Counted from the first letter of the stretch, positions 28,001 to 43,000 are shown. The stretch is DNA of 64,000 bases from Marthasterias glacialis (GCA_911728455.2 OU452229.1:8050811-8114810); one strand, 5' to 3'. The notes: generated from the sequence alone by a model not told the origin. Program-made: numbers and translations.

Positions 28001-31000
28001 AAAAAAATTCCAATCACTTTATTATCCCCAGATGAGTGTAACATGACAACATTGGATAAAATTGTACATGTGTCCTGTGAGATGACCAATCTGTCTGAGC
28101 CAATTGTACCCTTTGAGTAATTTACAGAAGTTGAGAAGGGAAGAGTTCCATAAACAGAAAATACTAACTTTTCCTGCAGTGACCTATCAACCTTAAGAAA
28201 GTGATAACATGTCTTAAAATATTTCATTTAGCAGTGAAAATGCTAGATAGCAGGAGGTCGTGGGTTCGAGTCCCACTCAAGTGATTTTTTTCCCAACATT
28301 CTCTTGGGCGGTAACACACTGAGTATACGGTGTTCACATGTCGGTGAAAGGCGAAACCTAATATTGATAGTGAAAATGTTGAAACATTCACTTACAATTT
28401 TTGAGACCATTCTCATAGGGTTTGAGCACAGGGGTTTCAAGTGTTGTCCATGTATGGAACTCTTCCGTTAAGACATTGAAGCTTTGGCTAAACTAGCCCT
28501 TAGTCAAGGCGCTTGCAGCTGTCCGGATAGTGTACTACACAAACAGCACCACCACTGACTGGGTTTACCACAAAAAAAAGACCAGCGAGCTGCGGAGCCG
28601 CGAAGTGCCTTGACCAGTTCGTTCCAGGTCATTATGTTTTTCTTTACTTTCTCCTACCAATTTTGGTTGGAGAAATTATATGCATAATGCACAAGACTCC
28701 TTTTAGGTGAACCAATGAGAAGACTGAACTATTTTATGGCGTCGTGTTGGTAACGGTGATTGGCTCAGCGATCTTAAGAGATATAAATATTCATTACTAA
28801 GATCACCTTCTTGAATGTACGAATATCTGAATATATGATTAGATAGACGAACTGGTAAAGGTGCTTCGCAGCTCGCTGGTCTTTTTTCGTAGTAGTCAGT
28901 GGTGGTGCTGTTTGTGTAGTACACTATCTGGACAGCCGCGAGTGCTTGACTAAAGGCTCAGGCTAAACAAAACAAAGTGTGTATTTATGACTTTATGGTA
29001 ACTCTTTGGTCCTGACTGAATTTATGTGCACACTCAATGTCACCACTGGTCCTCTGAACCCAAAATTCTGATATCAAACAGTTGGCTAGGTTCAGCTGAG
29101 TTTGTATTATCTAGGAGTCACCTGTACAATGTTACTTTTCATTGTTTAAAAAAAAAGTACTGCATATTATTAGAAACTGATTCGACAGTCAAAATAAACA
29201 TGTGTACATGTACACTGTATGTTACTGCATGTTGATGAGATTCAGGATTCATTCATTTGTCTTTTCTGTTGATTTTCTGACTTTTTACAATTAGGGCAAA
29301 GCCAATGCTTCGGGATCCTCTTCATACCCAAACATTTCTTGTGGAAACTTTTGATGTCACATTTACCAGATTCACATTGCAACATTATCATCACTGGGTC
29401 GATTACGACAGTAACAAACCTGTTCGGCAGAACCAGGAGCTGGTTTAGGATTAGCTCTGGCTGAGGGTGAAGAATGTATCTTTGCTAAAAGCTCCGGCAT
29501 GACACAACAGGAGAAGACCTTGTCCACCTTTGGGAGCTCCCTTGCCAGGAATGATTCGTCCTTGGGTACACGTTCAATTAGAAGCTGATTTTCTTTCCAA
29601 ACCAAAAAGTCACAATACCTCCGGTTAGTGCAATACAACTGAGCCTGGACCTGATAATAATACTGGTGGTTTTGATGCAATACATAATTACCCGATGCAT
29701 CCTTCTCCAAACAAAAGGTTTTTGATTCAGAAGCTACCTGTTCCACCTCTTTTTCTTTGATACAGAAAGGACACTTTACTTCTAAGCAGCCTTCACCACA
29801 ACATTCACATGACAAAAGTCCATCAGGAAATGTTCCAAAATAGGGGCAACAGTTTGATATGTGAAACCCTGTCTCCTGGACTTTGAACGCGAAATGTTTT
29901 GTTCGTCATTATCTTGTCATACTGGATCTTGGCATCTTGCTCGTGATCACAGCCCCATCTGGAATCAAGGAAATGTAGAAATGCCATATATTGGTGTTTG
30001 ACAGTAACTTTAGTTAGAATTCCCTGTTAGAAAAATTAAAAGTGGAGTGGGATGGGAATATGTAAGCAAAAGCGACAGACAAGGGTAACGCTCATTATCC
30101 TCAAGTAATCTTGAATCGTTCATCCCGATTGATCGATCCATGAATAATAAAACCATGCATGAAAAAAGATGGTAAATGCGAGTGCAGATTTGGCTGAGAC
30201 CGAAAGAAATAATAGTTATGTTTCCAGTTTCCCTACCTACTGTAATTTGACAGCCCCATTATTTACCCTATTATTTTGTTGTCAAAAATTATGGAAAAAG
30301 CCTTTAAACCATCAATTACTACCTTTTATGCTTGACTACATTCATACACCTCAATATGATTGAAAAAAAAAAAATTGCCCCAAACAAAACAAATATGACA
30401 AAATTACCTTGTTGCAACTGTCGAAAAGCTGCACATCTTGGGATAGCAGATCCTCTTTATCAACGACCTTGATTGTTTACAAACATTTGTGCATGTGGCT
30501 GCCTTGAAATTTGATGCTGGGACTTGTCCTGCTCGCTGGTTGTACCACATCTTGGACTTGCACTGTTTCAATGTTTCCTTCTCAACTGCAGAAACCTGAA
30601 AATGTGACATCATGAAGGACATTTACTACTCAAAACAGGATCAGTCATTTGCTTTTGAAACTTTGAGCCAGGTGTGTACCTCATTGATTTTGTTTACCTA
30701 ATTAATCAATGTAAACTGCAGCACATGTTCATGGTTAACATAGAATTTGAGATGATGCATTTGCTCAGTCAGAGTCCAATGGACTGGAGGGTTTATCAAA
30801 CATTAACAAAACTGTTAAATCCTTTTTGTTTATTTTTTTGTAGTATTCCTTTTTATGATCCAGAGAAAATTAAGAGAACAATACAATTTTTTCCTGATTA
30901 TGCAACTAACCTGATCCTGATTAACATGCAGCTTTTCCACTTCCACCTGACATTTGGCTTTTAACTTTTCAGCATTGAGCTCCAGATTGCAGGGATCATA

Positions 31001-34000
31001 CAGGTCTGTTAGAGGGGTAGGAAGATGACAAACAACAGGTCTTGGGGTAAAGTCCTGAGCATGATTAGGAACAATGCTCAGAATGGCTGAACGAGTAACC
31101 GTATCAGACATTGTCAGACAGAGCCTTGTAGAATGCTGCTCTCTCATCAGCTGTGGGTGAAGTGATTTGCTTCTGTGGTAGTTTTGTGACTCTGTCCGTA
31201 GTTGTAGTGGTGCTTCCTGATGATCTTGGTTTCTTGGCAGGGTTGCAGAAATTAATGTTTGATCCCTCGGCATATTCAACTGCATAACTGGATGGTTTCA
31301 GCCACTGACATGGTAGTGATGTACAGGTTGTACTTGCTTTCATCCTAACCAAGGTTTCCAGGGCAAACATGGATGCAGTAGCATGCAAACAGGTCTCTCC
31401 TATTCCAGCCATGCAGGTGCATTGACAACATATAATCTGTCTTTCTGTAGTGCAACCCATGGTCTCAGTGATGGTTTGTTTAAAACCCTCGCATCAGCAG
31501 AGAGGTAAAATATAATCAAATTTTTACCAAATATGGTCATAATTTTTTTTTCAATGGGCCAATAAAGCCAAGATTCCATGTAATCCTCACCCCTGGTATA
31601 CCCCACAAGCCTGTGGACTCCCATTGGCCAGACCCTAACCACTGCAGAGTAAGGAGTGTTGAAAGACAGCAGCCACCTGTCACAGTGTAGTAATTGATTG
31701 ACCTTGTGGCTAAGGATCCTTGGCACAGGGCGATATGCAATTTGTGTAAACAGCTTGTGGGCACGTGGATCTTAAATAACACAAGTCTAAGTCTTGACTG
31801 GCACTCCGATTCACCCCAACAGTGATTTATAATGGCTTTGGGCTTGCAGGGTGGGTTATTGACCTTAAAGACAGGGTGGACGAAATTTTAACCTCCTGGA
31901 TCCAGCGAAGTTTTTGATTAATGGAGATGCGCTGAGGGTTTAAACACTGCTGGGAATGCTTCACCTGACACAAATAGAAAATATGCCTTATCAAAGATGG
32001 GTGAAGTAATAGTGAAAAACTTAACGAGTTTGAGAGTGATCGACACCACCAGCACAGGTTGCCATTTGCACCTGGTCCATTCAATATTCAGTTTTCAAAA
32101 GAAAGCTCAAACCAAAATATGTTTAAACCGGTGAAATGAAAAAAAATCAATGACCTAGCTCTAGAAAACACCATGACGTGGCATTCTATTCAAGAGTAAC
32201 ATATGCTCAAAATTTAGGTAGAAAAGTCACAGTTTACCAATATATTCTTTTGTCATCGCTGTGTATCGTTACCTTGTCCATGTTTCATATCTGATGCCAT
32301 GGAAGTTCAAATCCAACATATTTTTTTTTCATTTCACCGGTTTAAACACAACAGAAACAATTTCATCTAGAAAAAAAAAAAAAAACATCTAGAAATGATA
32401 GCAACCTTTCAAAGGGGCGAAAGCCAACTGCACTGGCTTCATGCAATACGCCAAGTTCAAAATGGGTAGTACTTTGGGTTCAAGAATTTTTAAAAGATGC
32501 CAATTCAATTGACATACATTTCTTATTGGCTGCCTATTGCTGCTCACCACTCCCCAAACCCCCCCACCCTTCTGCCACAGACAAAATACATGAAGGTATA
32601 GGCCTCGGAAACATTAGCAACAAGTACTAAGTAGGGCATGTAGCTAGCTGTCTGTAGGCCTACCCGTGCTACCCAACTTGACATGCTTGATGAAGTGAAA
32701 TGTATGATTTACCTTTGTCATGAGAAGAAAACAATCCCTGTTAGGTATTTTCCAAACGAGTCCATCATGCACCCAACCAGCGGTGAAATACTTGCAGGCA
32801 TCGAGGCTTTTGTAAGCCTTTAGATCTTTTCCAGTGTAGGGTGATGGCGAATTAATGACATAGTTGCAGATGTCTATGTAACTAAGTTCAGGTAAATCTG
32901 ATAGTGATAACAGCTCCGGGGATTTAAGCAGACCTCTTGGCAAATTATAGGGATCAGTCATGCCGACTAGATCTAGTTTTGTGACATACCGCTTCCTGCA
33001 GTCTTCGTCGTAGTGTTGCACTTCAGCCGACAGCTTTAAACTGACCATTATCACGAAGAGTATCACTATCTGTGCGTTATAAAGTCTCACAAATGTTTAT
33101 GACCGAACTTTCAACAACTTTAATGGCCGCGGCGATCAAACCATCCTTTGTGATCAGTGCATGATGCATTGCCTGGTACGTAGAAATACCGCCGCTTAGC
33201 GGTGACCCCCGTTTGTTGTGTCACCGCAGGTCGTTGACCGACAATATGGCGTCTCAAACGCATAGACACTTGATAACATCACGTGACTGTAAAACCTCTA
33301 TACCAACAATTTCTGGGACAATCCAAGATAGTAATTTTCAGACTAATGTTTTAAAATTTATTTTTAAAATATCAATGTCAAAATAGAACTATGGCTCAAC
33401 CAAGTAAAGAAAACAAACAATCTCATCAAACACACCGGATTTACTTCTGTAGGGAACCTTAATGCGCCCTGAGTGTTCACGTGTGACCTTTGTGATTTAC
33501 ATATTTTCTTTAAAAACTTAAGTTTTTGTCTGCGACCTTTGGCCCTTCCTCTTTTCAGTTAAGCATCAGGGAAAGAGCACTTTCAATGTTCTCTGGGCAA
33601 TCATCTCTATTTTATGGGGAGCATGGCTCTGGCCACGCTCCTCAAATTTATCATCTGGGAGGGATAATGTGTAGTGGGTATTATACCAAGTCATTTTTTC
33701 AGAGAAATATTGTATTTTTGGAGACTCTTGGTAGAATCGTTCCTTGTTAATTTGTATACCTATACAGTAGCAAAGCCACGTTTTGACCCTTGACCTTCAT
33801 ATTGTACTTGTATTTAGTTGTATACCAACAGAATATTGTGACTGAGCTGTGCTATTATAATTGTGTGTACTGGTACTACATATTGTGAGAATTAAACTTG
33901 TTGCAGGATATTTATCTCAGGTACATCTGAGACAGCATTGTGCATTTTGTTGTATATTTGGTGAATGCTTCTCCTTCTTAATTAGAGGACTGCCTCCTTC

Positions 34001-37000
34001 TGGTGTCTCTACACTTCTCTCTCTCTCTCAAGAAAATTAGGACAAAAAACCTCTTTGTTGACCATGACTCGGCGAGCCTGTTGCATGTAAACCACGGCCA
34101 ATAAATAGGCCATGGCATGCTGGAATCTCGCACATACCTCTCATTGTCAGACAAAAGGAAAAAGGTCTGGAAAAGTGGATTACACTATAATCCCCAATAA
34201 AGAGTGATTTGGCCATTATTTCCAGCGGCTTTTGTCCTTGTTTGTGTGGACAACAAAACATGACACTGTGAGTGCATCCATGGTGCATGTTACACAACAC
34301 GGTCCTCAAAAAATCTGTGTGTATATACATCTTCCATCAAGACTTGCCAGAAACAGAAACTTAAGGTTAAGGTGCTCTTTATATTTCAGTGATTGCCTGT
34401 TTACAGCCGAGTAGGCCTCGTAGATATCGGTTAATAACTATTTCACACTTAAGATATGTATATTTAGTAATAGATAATTAAAAAGTCACTGCTTATGTAT
34501 GATAATGACATGAATGACCACTTGACATCACTGGTGGCTAGCACAGTAGAGTTTGATACACATTCACAAGTAATACATGCGACATAATCACCATGCCTTT
34601 TGCACTGAAACCTGCAAAGTGGTTTGACACTCTTTTTTGTTGGAAGAGGAAACAACTACAAGCTCACATGAGATGATCTGCATTTTTCCAGACAGTAGGG
34701 TCTCGGCTTCCTGCGCTTTACCAGCGGCCTGGGCAATTGGCTCAGAAAGGTATGGTTCAGCACACCTGGACCATCCACACCTCCGAAACTTCAAGTTCGT
34801 CAAAATTTTCATACTTTTCACCCCCACTTTCCTGTAAGTCACTTGATGATCCAGAAGAGTCACTTAAGAAGGCAACATCCTCATAAACAATGCTGTTATC
34901 TTCCTAATATCTACTGGGCAATGATCATTCAGTTTCTTGTCTAGTGTAGTTCAGATACCTTGTCGTTTGTACAACGCTTGACGTTCATTACACTGAATCG
35001 TGTACTGAATCATTCAAAGTGAAGTCCCCAAACCCAAATCTGCCGTGCTGATTATGTGCATGTTGGATCGTCATTTAAAGAGTCACATTCACGGCCATGT
35101 GATTGGATATTGTGAAGTTCAGGGGTGTTTTTGAGTTAGCTCCGTACAAGTATAAAGGCAGATCCAAATCAACCAGCCACCACTGATGTCACAAGTCCTT
35201 TGTTACGCTGTTTGCTTGACCTAGCGTTTTTCAGATTTTTGGTTAGGGCGTTTCGAAAAAAAATTATTTTACCCTGTTTTAATGCGAGGTTAGGGATTCG
35301 TAAAAACGTTATTCTATTTCCTGTGGACAACATCTATTGGAAAAATATAAAAACTCAATATTTTAGAGCACCTTACAGCCGCCCTTTAAAGATTTCAACA
35401 TGATAAAAAAGGAACAACCTTTGTTTACTCCTTACCAAAACTTTGAAATCCAAATGAAAAAATAATTCCTGTCAACAATTTTCTTCAAAGTCAAATGAAG
35501 CAATAACAACTCAATTACCATTACCTGAGGAAGTTCCTACACTTGGGTACTGGGTCCATACATCTTTAGTCTCAATAGCCTCTGTCTGAATATCTCGATC
35601 CAAAACATCATCATGACACTGAACAAATGCCTGCACAAAAAAAGCATAGGCCTATCAAGATTTGTTGTACATGTAGAATGCTCACATCAAGAAATTATGT
35701 CAGCAATATTTTTTCTCTAAAACTCCCATCTTCAATTTTTTACTGAGCCAGAAATCTTGAGTTCCAAGGTTTTTTCTTCAGATATTTGACGTTAAGCATA
35801 CCGGACCTTTTCCTTTTTGTGTTATTTTGTATCCAAATTGGTATGCTGAATTTGAAGGTACTGGATTTGAAAATTTGACTTGTAAAAAAGCACTAGAGGC
35901 CTGTCTTCACATTGGTATCTTTAAAACTTTTTAATCTATTTAAACACAAGACTTTGGAAATAATTTGTTTTATCAATTCATCGATGAAATGTTTTATATT
36001 CAGCATAAATTCTATTTACCTATAGTGATATGTGACGCGTAGTGGCAGCAGTCAGTATTACCATGTATCTTTTACATTGAGCGTCATTCAAGGTTAGGTA
36101 ATGTACACAAGCGCTGAGGGTTTGGTAAACATGTTATAGGATGCCTTTGTGGGCATTAGGTACATGTGCAGTTTTTGTGAGACAGTAAGTTGCTATTGTA
36201 AAAAGTTATCAAGATCGTTGGCTTCAATCGTAGGAAACATGGCCAACCAATCAGGGCAGAGTTCAACTTTTTTTTTTTTGAGTGAGTCAAAATTCTAACC
36301 AATGGATTTCTAGCCAATGAGGTTCCAATTTTACTGGCAGCAATAACAAATTACACCTGGGTGAAGTTTTCTATTTAAGTGCCACTTTGTCACTGCATAT
36401 GTTTGTGAAAATTTTCAACTCAGCTCCTCCCCCTACGATCCACCTTTGATGAAACAGCAATATGAAGTTGAATACTTTTTGTAAACTACCATATTGTTTG
36501 TGCTCACCATGTTACATCAAAAACAAAATGACTTGCGCATACTGGGGTTGCTTGCAGTGAATCCAATCGGGTTGGCATGAGATTGCACGATTGGGGTCAA
36601 CATACGTTCTTGTTTTCCCACAGATTTGTTTAGTTTCCAGCTACTATCCCGATTGATTCTTTGCAGGTAGATTAATGTAAGAAGTTTGGTTTTGAGGGAG
36701 AGCAGTTTATAGCTATCCTAGTTTTTCTTAAATTGAAGGACTGCATTAAACTATTTGACGAAAATGTTGAAGGCAACACATTTGCTATGTGTCTTAAAAC
36801 AAAAGAAAACAAAAAAGTTGTGTAATAACGAAATCTTAAAGAGACACTACAAGCTTTAATTTCATTTCATAAATATCCCAGTTTAAGCAGTCCAACTGGT
36901 TGAAAGGTGGTCACAGGACCACTGAAAACTGGTTTTAAAATGGCTGATAAAGACATACCTGGAGCTGTGAACGCACGTTCGGTACTCATAGATACGCGTG

Positions 37001-40000
37001 TTCGTGCGGTAGCTTAGGTGGGTGCTAATTTATGCGTAACGCATTCAATACATACTGAATAATAGGATCAGAGGACAACACAAGAGTGTAGTGGAGCAGT
37101 TAAGGGTGGGAGAGTGATAAGTTCAAAAGGTTTAGTAACCCTATCTTTTGAGAATTTGGAAAAAAGAAAGTTTCCACTCGATAATTTTTTAATTGACTCA
37201 CTGGATCTGTAGTGTTATGACGTTTGTTAGCTCTAATGGATGAAAGGTGACAATTTTTTACTCAATGATTTCTAATTTTTGTCATAAATCAGATCCAAAA
37301 TGGATGTTTTATATATTTATAGTATGTACAGAAAAAGTCATTTTTGGGTTTATTTATAACCATTAAACAGAGGGTTGCCAATATGTCTTATTGAACTGTG
37401 ATTCCTTGGAAGTAATAATTAAAAGTAAATGATATTATACAGTAGGCCTCCTACATGATCACAGTACAGGCTTGCATTGCTTAATACTCTGTAGGCCTAC
37501 TCTCATCACATGATATTACTGGGAAATTAGAATATGTTGAAAAATCCCTAAAATCTATTGAGATTGTAAACATTTCAGGAGCAGGGAAAAAATAAAATAA
37601 AAATCCAAAGGTTAGTCACAAAGACTGATGATTTTTGGGTAGCAGCTTTAAAGTCGTTGTCTGCAGAAAAGATACCGATTTATTATTTTCCCTTTGCTAC
37701 AACCCCCTTTTAAATCCTGCATAAGAACCCTTTCTTAAATTTGTAAAAAAAATTAAGATAGATATTATGCAATAATTATAATTTCAGTCATCATTTATGT
37801 CTTTTACATCTTTATCTTTAATGCGAATTAGCCCCTAAATAAGCCTACTTGCCATCATCTTCCTATGACTTTATGCACTTCGTTAATGTTGTCTGCTTCA
37901 TTTTACATAACTACCACGTGATGGCGCCCTTCCCCATGTGTAAATTTTGCTGAGTATAGCATTACATCTGCTGCTGTCACGATCGTTTATCACAGGGCAA
38001 CGACCCTGCTGGTGCCTAATCATCACTGTTTTTATTCCCTTACCCAAAATATGTACTTACTGTAGGAAGAGGAAAACAAAATAAAATGAACAATATACAT
38101 TGAATAAACACTAGCCAATAATTATCAAGAAATATAAAATAGTCTTACTTGTTTAGTGTTCGATCGTCCATACGCTTTAATATACAGCTCATAGACTTTC
38201 ACAGGAGTCATTTCAAAAAGATTGAAGGCAGAGACATCCAGTTCAATGAGATTCATGAGCTCAAAACCACGCTGCATTGTCTTCTTAGATAGTTTGGAAT
38301 TAATCTGCCTCTGCCTAGCTGCAGTGAAGTTGATGAATGTCTGCCTGGACTTAGTTTTGGCTAGTCTGCTTGATGCCACTATAAACATAAACCATAAAAA
38401 AATTCACGATACAGGAAAATCTCATGTTATTTATGTGTGTTATATGTGATTTATAAAAATGGTACAGGAGCTGTTATCGATATGGGTCTCACAAGAACAG
38501 TATTGATTTTCTTAATGTTTAAACTAGCTTGCTTTATTCTTCTAGTACAGGCAATATATGACATAGACCATATGACATGGATGTTTAAAATAGCCTGCTT
38601 TATTCTTCTAGTACAGACAATATATGACATGGACCTTCACAAATTGCAACATAACTCTTTTGAGTGTTCTAGCCTCCTAAATATGTCCTTGATAACATAT
38701 AAAAAGTATTTAAAAAATCCCAGTTGTGGAAAATGCATAATTTGCATAGTTTATTTTTCCCATTACAGTGTGCACAAAAATGACTGTTCATAGTAATCTT
38801 AGCATTGGGGGTGGAGGGAGATCAAACATTCCTTCATTTCTCCATCATGAGTAGACCACACCAATTTAACTTGCTGCAACTGAACTTTGTTCAGATACTT
38901 GAACTCACCATAACATCTTCAGTTGTCATGGAAACAACCACAAGAGGATGGTATACTCTGCATATTTTAAGCACATTACAATGTAGAATTTTTGTAAAGT
39001 ATAAATGCAAGTTATTTTGCCTTAGCAGTTACCCCCTGGGGATAACATTTGTTTAACCAATTACTTAAAATAATCTGGTCAAGTTTAACCCAGTAGATGT
39101 GTTAACTGAAAATATGTTTGAATTTACTTTCTCTAAGGCCACTTTTTGAGACTGTACTGCTCTGAGATCCAGGACAACCATTGATGACATTAAGAACTGG
39201 GGGAGGGTGGGGGAAAATATCAATTTTAAGTAAAAAAAAAAATCCTCAAAATGGGATAAACACACAATTACACCCAGCCCTCCAACACCCCCCCCCCCAA
39301 AAGAAGAAAATATGTGATGCTATTGAGTGAATTCAAAATAAACAAGCAGTATGTGCCCCCTTTTTTCAAAAAATGACTGTACTATTCATTTATTAGTGCA
39401 ACAAATACTACATACTTTTTGCCATCTGGCATCACATAACTCAACCTTCTTGTACATAGGAACAAACCAAAACACTTTAAATAACTGATCATAAAAAACT
39501 AACAAAAAGGTTTAATTAAAACAAAACAGAAATGTAGCGTTTGAAGAATTACAATTGGGATTAGTGAAAAGCAGGAAAATGTTTAAGTCTAAACAAGTAT
39601 CAGTATCAACATGAACAAACATTATAGACAGCTTTATAATATGCCAGGAGGAAGAGGAGGAGCAGGAGGAGGAGGAGAAGGAGAAAGAGGGGGAGAAGGA
39701 GATGGAGAAGGAGAAGGAGAAGGGGAAGGAGAAGGAGAAGGAGAAGGAGATGGAGAAGGAGATGGAGGAGGAGATGGAGATGGAGAAGGAGATGGAGAAG
39801 GAGATGGAGAAGGAGATGGAGGAGGAGATGGAGAAGGAGAAGGAGAAGGAGAAGGAGATGGAGAAGGAGATGGAGGAGGAGATGGAGATGGAGAAGGAGA
39901 TGGAGAAGGAGATGGAGAAGGAGGAGATGGAGGAGGAGATGGAGATGGAGAAGGAGAAGGAGATGGAGAAGGAGGAGAAGGGGAAGGAGAAGGAGAAGGA

Positions 40001-43000
40001 GAAGGAGAAGGAGATGGAGAAGGAGGGGGAGAAGGAGATGGAGAAGGAGAAGGAGAAGGGGAAGGAGAAGGAGAAGGAGATGGAGAAGGAGATGGAGGAC
40101 GAGATGGAGATGGAGAAGGAGAAGGAGATGGAGAAGGAGAATGAGAATGAGAAGGAGAAGGAGAAGGAGAAGGAGAAGGAGGAGAAGGAGAAGGAGAACG
40201 AACGAACAAACAAACAAACAAACAAACAAACAAACAAACAAACAAACAAACAAACAAACAAACAAACAAACAAACAAACAAAAAAGAGGTGATTCGGGCA
40301 TTGCCCAAACACCTAAAAAAACAACAATTTCAGGACCTTTTCAATAGTAGCCTGCCTCCCTGGCAATAGTAGTGTTTTGTACCAGTATTAGTATTGAATG
40401 AAGTAGGAATAACAGTAGTTGTGATGACCCCTAAAAGCCAAACTATAACAAAACAAGGGTTCAAAATAATAATTTTATGCTCGTAAAAACTTACCACTTG
40501 ACTTCGATGAGGCAGATGTCTGCGGAAAAATTAAAAAAACATGAAATGTCAAAGCGCATTATTTAATGAGGTAAACACCTTTACTAAATGTTAAAGCTAT
40601 TTAGACAGTGCTCAATGTTCATTCATAATATCCATTTTATTATATCTATTACTTTATTTGACATCAGGCATTAGATCTTCATTAAAACAATCGAGAAGAG
40701 TCCTCTATTTTAAGCTTAAGTCAGCAAATGAAGCATCAAATCAAAAGGGCATGATCAGCTGGAAAAAAACACCCTATCCCTCTCAAAAACAGTTACTGCC
40801 ACCAGTTTAAAGTGCAAAAATCATTTCCCATGGATTTGCCACTTTCTGACCCTTATGTAGTGATAAACTGATTCAACACAAGGAAGACATAAAGCATCAC
40901 CCTATATGAAAAAAATGCCTTCCCTATGCCCTGTCAGAGACTCCATCATGCATATTTTCAAAGAAGTTGTGTTCCTTTTTAATTTTACCAACAGACTGGT
41001 GTTTCCGCTAGTAGTGAAAACATTCACAAGGCTCAAAGGAGCAATGTGTTTGGCTGACCACAATAAGATAAGATGGGCAAGAGAGGACAGTGGGAGACTT
41101 TGGAAAAATAGGTGGCAGCAGACTTACCAGGTAAATTGTCATTGTTTACGTAGTTATGAGCATGAGAACAATGCATAGTCTGCTCCCATCTAGCGTCCTC
41201 AAAAGTCCCACTGTATCGGTATTTTTTCTTTATTTATTTTTATTTTATTTTTACATTTTCCCCTTTTATCCCCATTTAATAATTGTAGTGAAATGAAATA
41301 AATTATCCTATCCTGCTGTTTTGAAAAGATAATTTAATGTGAATATAAGCATTTGCACATATCAATAGTAAATGCCTACTACTTCCTGGCCTTGACGTAA
41401 TATGGCATTGTTTTCTTCTTCCATCGCCCTTCTCAAGGCTGCTACTTCTGACAATTCCTGTGATAATAAAAACAAAAAAGAGTGTTTGTGTTGACATAAC
41501 AAAAATACATAATGAGGTTTATGCAATAGGTGATCCTTATGCAATAAGTTTAGGATGTGCAACCGTTTGAACAGGAAAAACAGTAAAATTTGTTTCAAAA
41601 TTTCCTCACTATTTAAACAAAATCAGTAAAAAAAATTGGGACCTTCCTTTTTGGTTTGCCTGTTGTGAATGATTCCCTGCTTTGTTTTCTAACAATTAAT
41701 AATAATAATAAAACTTTTGAGCAACCATCTATGACCACACTCCCACATAAAATCATAGTTTAATAGATAATTTATAGAATAATAGATAATTGCAGAATGT
41801 AACAAAAAATGTTGCACTGGATTCTAATTTCTTAAAAATATGTTACTCCAGCCAATATCCTGGCAGAATGATTTACATCCCTTCTGTTGGTCGTTAATGT
41901 GTCTTACCTTAATCCCTTATAATTTGTAATACATAATTTGCTTTGTACACTGAAAACACTACAGGCATCGAGCACACAAAGGATGTGCCGCCACACTGTA
42001 TGTTTGTGACTATCAAGACTGGGTATAACATTCCATTTTTAATCATGGATAGTGTATCCTGCTCCTCCTTTAAAGGTCGGCTAACAACACACGCAGAGAA
42101 TAAAGACCCTGCACCCAGTTCCGATTCTCAATTTGCATTGAAATTGCTAGAAACAATTACATGGAAGTCACAAGTTCTGTTGAAACATTTAGGAAAATAA
42201 ACATAGATGCACAATCCTACTATGCATTAGGACAATGACAAAATGACTAATAGAGTACAGACATGCCATATGTTTCTATATTTTGAAAGTGTGGCTGGCT
42301 AACAAAGATAAACACTTCCTAACATTAACAACTGTAACAATGAGATTATGTCTGTACGTGTAACCTTTTTGTTTTTCCTTACCAGTTCTTTGTTGTTTTT
42401 ATAGTCCTTGTCGAAATTCACATCTTCAGAATCGTTATCATCAGAGTCCTAGAGAAGATCCAAATAATCTCTCATCAGAACTAAAAAAACTACTTTTAAA
42501 ATTGGGAGATCATTTAGAAAAATGTCAAATCATTAAATATTTGCAATGGTAATTAGTCCTCATTGTGAGCTTGAAGGCCCGGATTGTTTTGCCAAACAGT
42601 GGTGTGACTGTGCATGCCCGATTTGTACTTCGCATATTCAAGGGAAGAGCTAATTAACGAGCAATATCATTGCACCCTACCAGACAACCACAACAGGCAC
42701 AGTACTAGAAATTCAGTCATTGTTACATTACAAAAACAAGTTGTTCATGATGTCATCAAACAATGAAGTCATCAAATGATGACATCATTTTACCTTTCAA
42801 CCTGAAAATATGGGTTTATAAGTGTTTTTCCTTTCAACTTATAGTTTGAACCAAAAGACGAGGTCAAATTGGGACATTTGTGATGTGTTTAGTTTTTGAA
42901 GAACATTTCAATGTATAGAGTCACTCTATACATCATCGGAATGGTCTTCTCTTGGACTAACTGTGTGGTTCAGGAGTTATCAATTTTGATTAAATGTAGT

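Larger units (their letters stand above)
25570..33298. mobile_element. ISL2EU-type DNA transposon, decayed (7.7 kb)
   Basis: Degraded inverted ends bracket two convergent genes. GAGGTCTTACAG at 25570 corresponds to the complement of CTGTAAAACCTC at 33287-33298, and GCCATCTTGCCGGTCA at 25615-25630 to the complement of 33235-33250 (14 of 16). The plus-strand gene is a THAP plus DDE_Tnp_4-like transposase; the minus-strand gene is a SWIM plus YqaJ nuclease. That pairing is the hallmark of the ISL2EU superfamily. Both genes are interrupted, so the copy is inactive. The central spacer has taken a SINE and a foldback insertion. It lies in the e8-e9 intron. Exact termini and target duplication could not be fixed. 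Confidence 0.85.

Noticed and set aside
27468-28046. Independent 192-codon gene starting at the internal ATG
   Set aside because: The same protein continues upstream past an in-frame stop (27418-27420); it is the catalytic part of the broken transposase.
34464-34890. Cysteine-rich coding-like patch with an acidic serine run
   Set aside because: Only fragments in three frames resemble a protein; I could not name a family or define limits well enough to list it as a gene.
35079-35389. TTAA-flanked element (TTTAAAGAGTCAC ... CCGCCCTTTAAAG)
   Set aside because: The two ends share too few positions when inverted to be convincing terminal repeats.
36837-37655. Another TTAA element beginning AGAGACACTACAAGC
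   Set aside because: No matching inverted end could be found; the TTAA near 37650 has a different adjoining sequence.
39512-40347. Long open frames on both strands encoding SPSPSP, EKEKEK or GEGEGD peptides
   Set aside because: They are translations of the GGAGAA/GGAGAT and AAAC repeats in every frame, so openness is no evidence of coding.
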